From contig NZ_ATUR01000004.1 in the NCBI RefSeq assembly GCF_000420305.1, positions 62,001 to 126,000 of the forward strand: DNA of 64,000 nt, read 5' to 3'. This stretch comes from Novosphingopyxis baekryungensis DSM 16222 (lineage in GTDB: Bacteria; Pseudomonadota; Alphaproteobacteria; Sphingomonadales; Sphingomonadaceae). Below the pieces are notes generated by a model. It had not been told where the DNA came from, searched no databases, and was given only the letters and a program-made list of their open reading frames with translations. Positions 60,813 through 64,000 of this stretch are shown here, piece by piece. Position 1 is the first letter of the stretch, and every line of letters starts with the position of its first letter. A program made the position numbers and the translations under genes.

Positions 60813-61255
60813 TGTCTGCTTATCTAAATTGCAGAAGGCGAATAGATGTATTTATACTGATATTATGCGTCTTTTCTGTTTATTTTGCATCGCTTCGATC
60901 TTCGATCCCGGTGGATGATCGAGTTTTCCTTTCGGCAGCAACAATATCAGCAACCTTGCTTGGATTCAGCCTCGCCGCGGGGGGCTTCCTGATTGGCAGA
61001 CTCGACGGACCGCAGTTTCACTTTGTTCGCCGCGAAAAAAGCTTAGAGCAGTTGATCGGGATTCTTCAATCTACGCTGTGGCGCTTTTGCGGGATGATAT
61101 TTGTCTCACTCATTGCCTTTAGCATGTATCGCCTTGACAAATCGGTAGCACTTTCGTTGTTTTTGGGCTGGCTAATATATTCTTCTTTAGCGCTTATTTG
61201 TTTAATCTGGGCCTTAGCTGCAATTCTGCGACTTTCTGCTAAACCACCGCGCTAG
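60812..61255 (+). CDS. four-helix membrane protein, second of the pair
   Basis: Encodes 147 residues with about four membrane helices: DVFILILCVFSVYFASL, FLSAATISATLLGFSLAAGGFLIG, LWRFCGMIFVSLIAFSMY and LFLGWLIYSSLALICLIWALAAIL. The ATISATLLGFSLAAGG helix is of a type seen in small bacterial membrane effectors. Its start overlaps the previous gene stop, so the pair is coupled. The function is unknown. Composition is AT-rich like its partner. Confidence 0.65.
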   Translation: MSAYLNCRRRIDVFILILCVFSVYFASLRSSIPVDDRVFLSAATISATLLGFSLAAGGFLIGRLDGPQFHFVRREKSLEQLIGILQSTLWRFCGMIFVSLIAFSMYRLDKSVALSLFLGWLIYSSLALICLIWALAAILRLSAKPPR

Positions 61256-61413
61256 TCGACGTTTTATAGGCCCCCTAACTTGCGTGTTTTTATACCTGAC
61301 GCGGCGCAATTGCGTGCGTGACGAAACGGCGTTGTCGTCTTGTTCGGCACGAAACCTAAAACGGAACCCCTTACACCTCCCACGCCTTCTTGTTGAAACA
61401 CACAGGAGACCCC

Positions 61414-61758
61414 ATGGCCGACGATCAGGACCGCGACGAGCTGTTCACCACCTTCAACGACAAGGTGAACATGGCGCCCAAGGCACTGGAGGACTGGCTC
61501 GATACGGACGAGTCCAAATCGGTCGGCGATAGCGATGGCGGGGAGTCGACCGGGCACAAATCCGGCCGCAAGATCGTCGATATCAAGCGCACCAACAAGG
61601 CCGATCTGACGGACGATCAGTGGGACTGGATGGCCAAGGTGGTGGGCTATATCAACCGCCACTGCGCGCAGGTGCCGGATGAGCCGGAGGGATCGGACTG
61701 GGCGTACAGCCTCAAAAACTGGGGCCATGATCCGATGAAGGAGGATGGCTGCGCGTGA
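61414..61758 (+). CDS. DUF3140-family protein
   Basis: Encodes 114 residues from the ATG at 61414, preceded by CAGGAGACC. The sequence ELFTTFNDKVNMAPKALEDWLDTDESKSVG and DLTDDQWDWMAKVVGYINRHCAQ is the DUF3140 pattern, and GDSDGGESTGHKSGRKIVDIK is the conserved centre. The function is unknown. It is the first gene of the core-like region after the island. Confidence 0.85.
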   Translation: MADDQDRDELFTTFNDKVNMAPKALEDWLDTDESKSVGDSDGGESTGHKSGRKIVDIKRTNKADLTDDQWDWMAKVVGYINRHCAQVPDEPEGSDWAYSLKNWGHDPMKEDGCA

Positions 61759-61857
61759 CGCAGCGTGCCGGAACGGGGATGTTGATCGCCCCAATCGATC
61801 AGTAAAAGCATGTTTGATCGTTTCCGCCGATGCCGATGCGGCGCTAGGACGGTGGAC

Positions 61858-62103
61858 ATGCAGCGCAATCTCTCCAAGACCCTCAGCTTCCTCGCCCTCC
61901 ATCTGATCGTGGGGTTCAGCGTGGCCTATGCCTTTACCGGCTCCTTCGCGCTGGCCGGCGGCATCGCGCTGGTCGAGCCGCTGGTGAACGCGGTGGTGTT
62001 CTTCTTCCACGAACGCGCCTGGGAGGAGGGCAAGCGGCCCGCGATCCTCGACATCATCCTGCACCGCCACGGCGCAGAGGAACGCTCGACCCCGCCTGCG
62101 TGA
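61858..62103 (+). CDS. DUF2061-family membrane protein
   Basis: From ATG 61858 the protein has 81 residues; codons back to 61810 are also open. Two membrane helices, LSFLALHLIVGFSVAYAFTGSFALAGGIALVEPLVNAVVFFFHERAWE, form the DUF2061 signature. Unknown function. Confidence 0.78.
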   Translation: MQRNLSKTLSFLALHLIVGFSVAYAFTGSFALAGGIALVEPLVNAVVFFFHERAWEEGKRPAILDIILHRHGAEERSTPPA

Positions 62104-62155
62104 TGTCGAGCGCGGTCTGGAGTCGCCGCCCGCTCAGCTTGTTAAAGGCGGCGTT

Positions 62156-62500
62156 TCAGCCTTTGCTCTCGTCGATGCCCCCGCCCGCAATCCGCCGATG
62201 CTCGTCCACGCTCCTGCGCATTTCGCGGGCTTGCAGGTGCAGCGCCTGGTTGCTCATGCGGATTTCGCGGCTTTGCTGGTAAAAGCCCAGGACCAGCCAC
62301 AGGAAGGCGAGCGGGCTGGATACGCCGCCGAGGAAATCGCCCAGCTCGTTCATTTGCAGATCGGCCGGGTTCTGGCCCTGTATGATCAGATAGACGATCA
62401 GACCCAGCACATAGAGCGCGGAGAGCACCAGGCCGATCAGCGGCAGGCGGCGGCGTTCGCGCCGGTCGTTCAGAATGTCTGCCGCTGCGCTATCGCTCAT
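62156..62500 (-). CDS. small two-helix membrane protein
   Basis: Encodes 114 residues with two membrane helices (LPLIGLVLSALYVLGLIVYLII and SSPLAFLWLVLGFYQQS) and a charged C-terminal helix (REIRMSNQALHLQAREMRRSVDEHRR) that could form a coiled coil. Unknown function. Convergent with the DUF2061 gene. Confidence 0.65.
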   Translation of the reverse strand: MSDSAAADILNDRRERRRLPLIGLVLSALYVLGLIVYLIIQGQNPADLQMNELGDFLGGVSSPLAFLWLVLGFYQQSREIRMSNQALHLQAREMRRSVDEHRRIAGGGIDESKG

Positions 62501-62739
62501 ATCCCCGCCCTGTTCCTCGATGCCCTGTGACCGCCGGCATCCTCGCGCACAGAAAGCGGCGCGTCCACGGCTTTGTCGATCGCGCCGCCGAAGCAGGGCG
62601 GGCTATCGGCTATCGCAGGCGTGCCAGGGCGCGGTCATGCGGTCTGGAAAGGCGAGCCCGGAAACAGCGAAGCCCCGCCACTTTCGTGACGAGGCCTCCA
62701 TGATATAACGGACATTGTCATCCGCAAAGAAGACTGGGC

Positions 62740-63336
62740 TCAGGCGTAGCTGACCGAAACATTCTGACGTTTGCGCTGACGCATCGCGCCGCCAACGAAA
62801 CCGAAGCCCAGAAGCATCAGGGCCCAAGTCGCCGGCTCAGGAACCGCACCGGCGATTGCCGGCTCGTACGTTACTGTAACCGTACCACCCGTATAAATGG
62901 CATCAGCAAAACCAGGGTCATCGTCGAAGTCTTCGAAAAACTCCGCAAATACCAGACCGTCACTGCCGGCGAAAAAGTCCAGTCCTTCCCCAACCAGATC
63001 GAGGGAGCCCGCATAGCTCGAACTTCCCGCGAAATCGTCACCCGGACCCCAGGTCAGAATGACGCCGTCGAGGGCCGTGCTGTAAAGGCCAAGCTGCGCT
63101 TCTGAAAGCCAACTAAGGCCGAAGGTAGTGAGCGACAAATTCCAGGCCACGTTCGTTACCTGCGCGCCTGCGCCGATATCGTACGAAAAAAGCGCGTTGC
63201 CAGGCTCAAACAAGCCATCAACACTCGGCACGTTGTTAACGTCGATAACAAATTCAGCCGCATTCGCTGCGCTGGGAACCGCAAACATCAGCGCCGCCGC
63301 GCCCATGGCTGCCGTTTTTTTCACCAGGCTCGTCAT
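62740..63336 (-). CDS. PEPxxWA-CTERM sorted exported protein
   Basis: From the ATG at 63336 (behind AGGGGAT) the protein has 198 residues: signal peptide VKKTAAMGAAALMFAVPSAANA, a beta-rich mature part and the sorting tail VPEPATWALMLLGFGFVGGAMRQRKR, made of a PEP-type motif, a membrane helix and a basic cluster. The tail marks it for exosortase/archaeosortase-like processing and surface display. No function is known. A CtrA-type site lies upstream. Confidence 0.88.
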   Translation of the reverse strand: MTSLVKKTAAMGAAALMFAVPSAANAAEFVIDVNNVPSVDGLFEPGNALFSYDIGAGAQVTNVAWNLSLTTFGLSWLSEAQLGLYSTALDGVILTWGPGDDFAGSSSYAGSLDLVGEGLDFFAGSDGLVFAEFFEDFDDDPGFADAIYTGGTVTVTYEPAIAGAVPEPATWALMLLGFGFVGGAMRQRKRQNVSVSYA

Positions 63337-63399
63337 ATCAAATCCCCTATTATGTGACTTGGCGTGAACTCCGAACTCGAGAAATCGATTCATCAATGG

Positions 63400-63414
63400 T
63401 TAACTTTTGCTTAA
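63400..63414 (-). promoter_or_regulatory. CtrA-type binding site upstream of the PEP-CTERM gene
   Basis: On the minus strand TTAA-GCAAAAG-TTAA followed by C is a full match to the CtrA consensus TTAA-N7-TTAAC. It lies about 65-80 bases before the ATG at 63336, a usual distance for activation. Cell-cycle control of this surface protein is a reasonable inference. Confidence 0.6.
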
Positions 63415-63724
63415 GAGTCAAGTCTTCGCAGCCCCACGGATCGCTGCGTGCCACTTTAGACAGTCAAGTTCGAACGTTCGACTCCGCTGCCGCAATGGAA
63501 GCGACTGCCTTCCACTGCTGACAAAAGCAGGCGTGCATGTTCGCTCAGATACAGTAGCTGCTGCGCCAAGATGTCCAAGACAAGTCCGTCAGATTTTTGT
63601 ATATTTCAGGGAAGGAGGCCCCAATTTGTTGAGCGCCTTCAGTCAGCCCGGTTACGCTCGGCAGTCTGTTTCCTGTCCCCACGCCTTCGAACGGGCCCGA
63701 CCAGCAGACTGCATCGGGCAACGA

Positions 63725-63754
63725 AAAAGGCGGCGCCTTATGGCACCGCCTTTT
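63725..63754 (-). terminator. terminator of thiC
   Basis: AAAAGGCGG-C-GCC and GGC-A-CCGCCTTTT form a strong stem around TTAT. On the minus strand it is followed by Ts, about 35 bases after the thiC stop. Confidence 0.75.
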
Positions 63755-63786
63755 CTTTGTCTTCTCGCCTTTGCAGCTTCGCGTGA

Positions 63787-64000
63787 TCAATCCTTCGACG
63801 CGGCTTCCACCTCGTCTTCGGGCAGATAGAGATGCTCGCCCTTGGCTTTGTAGAGCTTGCTCATCTCTTCCATGCCTTCCTCGTTCGCATCACGCTCGGC
63901 AGGGCTGTTTTCGCCTTTCAGGTCCTCGGCGGCCAGATAGCTGTCGCTGTTCTGCTTCGCCGCGAAATCGCGCACTTCCTGGCTGATCTTCATCGAACAG
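63787..64000 (-). CDS. thiC: phosphomethylpyrimidine synthase ThiC, C-terminal end (start outside window)
   Basis: The frame continues unbroken to the right edge of the window. The visible C-terminus begins (C)SMKISQEVRDFAAKQN, the sequence after the last Cys of the CX2CX4C cluster of ThiC, and goes on with GMEEMSKLYKAKGEHLYLPEDE, which fits the usual ThiC end. The codon TGT right before TCG-ATG is the final cluster Cys, so the ATG at 63993 is internal, not a start. ThiC makes HMP-P from AIR with radical SAM chemistry. Its usual TPP riboswitch would be outside the window. Confidence 0.88.
   Translation of the reverse strand, partial: CSMKISQEVRDFAAKQNSDSYLAAEDLKGENSPAERDANEEGMEEMSKLYKAKGEHLYLPEDEVEAASKD

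Larger units (their letters stand above)
28708..61260. mobile_element. putative genomic island (integrase at tRNA-Ser, mixed defence and metal cargo)
   Basis: The left border is the tRNA-Ser gene followed by a P4-type integrase. Inside are a second recombinase, an IS, an excisionase-like gene, an HUH protein, a restriction-modification enzyme, defence genes and metal genes, and base composition is mixed, with AT-rich stretches at 29.9-32.9 kb and 59.9-61.25 kb. Core-type genes return at 61.41 kb. I searched for a second copy of the tRNA 3' end near 61.2-61.4 kb and did not find one, so the right edge is approximate and the region may be several elements side by side. Confidence 0.6.
63337..63786. 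other. intergenic region with CtrA-type site and thiC terminator
   Basis: The 450-base gap holds the CtrA-type site (63400-63414) and the thiC terminator (63725-63754). I see no gene in between. Confidence 0.55.

Noticed and set aside
59904-61255. The soluble plus membrane pair as a second Kiwa system
   Set aside because: The sizes are similar to KwaB and KwaA, but the order is reversed and I see no DUF4868 pattern or KwaA-like tail. It is kept as an unknown pair.
61255-61414. Right att site (copy of the tRNA-Ser 3' end)
   Set aside because: No match to GGTTCGAATCCCACCCGCTC or a clear part of it was found here.
63787-63993. Free-standing 68-residue gene starting at ATG 63993
   Set aside because: The frame stays open to the window edge, and the residues before the ATG (Cys-Ser) fit the cluster end of ThiC, so it is the C-terminus of thiC.
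1-64000. CRISPR array or rRNA operon
   Set aside because: No spaced direct repeats of the right size and no rRNA sequence were seen; only one tRNA gene was found.

Overview
The window is a high-GC alphaproteobacterial chromosome, most likely from the order Sphingomonadales. The evidence is gene content: the division regulators MipZ and DivK, the rnd-lptC-lptA-lptB-rpoN block, a ligase-associated repair helicase/phosphoesterase pair, many DUFs typical of alphaproteobacteria, and an exported protein with a PEPxxWA-type C-terminal sorting tail. A TTAA-N7-TTAAC CtrA-type site also fits.

Left core region (about 1-28.7 kb). This is ordinary chromosome. It holds the end of an outer-membrane-like protein, a ThiE-like protein, a YggS-type PLP homeostasis protein, and a Na+/H+ antiporter with a TrkA-N domain. 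Next come the pdeM / aspartyl-protease / Lhr-helicase cluster, a phosphomannomutase, mipZ with a degenerate J-domain membrane protein, panC, a Sel1 protein and a FemAB-like acyltransferase. A DUF3572-HAD-RidA operon, divK, rpmG, a response-regulator/Hpt pair, a GDT1-family membrane protein, dps, a double cold-shock-domain protein, the Lpt/rpoN block, alanine dehydrogenase and a periplasmic cyclophilin follow. It ends at an intact tRNA-Ser(GGA).

Accessory region (about 28.7-61.26 kb). A P4-type integrase lies directly downstream of the tRNA-Ser gene, as expected for an integrated island. The cargo falls into modules: (i) an excisionase-like HTH protein and an HUH-type replication-like protein; (ii) an HD alarmone-hydrolase-like gene overlapping an unknown gene, then an alpha/beta hydrolase; (iii) a minus-strand defence operon with a 1348-residue STAND-type ATPase carrying an N-terminal DUF4297/Cap4-like nuclease domain, a KwaA-like membrane protein, a KwaB-like DUF4868 protein (together a Kiwa system) and an unknown fourth gene; (iv) a second tyrosine recombinase next to a single-chain restriction-modification enzyme; (v) a Fur-box-preceded PepSY / small membrane protein / TonB receptor operon; (vi) a MerR-controlled operon encoding a cation diffusion facilitator, a cytochrome c-FTR1 iron permease fusion, a multicopper oxidase, an acetolactate-synthase-like enzyme and an aldehyde dehydrogenase, followed by lspA; (vii) an IS5-type element that cuts a universal-stress-protein gene; (viii) an AT-rich pair encoding an unknown soluble protein and a four-helix membrane protein. 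No right-hand attachment repeat was found, so the right edge rests on composition and gene content.

Right core region (about 61.4-64 kb). DUF3140 and DUF2061 proteins, a small membrane protein, a PEP-CTERM protein with a CtrA-type site upstream, and the 3' end of thiC, which runs off the window edge.

In the accessory region, modules ii-iv and perhaps viii look like anti-phage functions, and modules v-vi like metal (iron, and copper or zinc/cadmium) handling. Most likely to be new are the STAND nuclease-kwaA-kwaB-unknown operon, the MerR-driven CDF/FTR1/MCO operon with two carbon-metabolism enzymes attached, and the unknown gene pair beside the IS.
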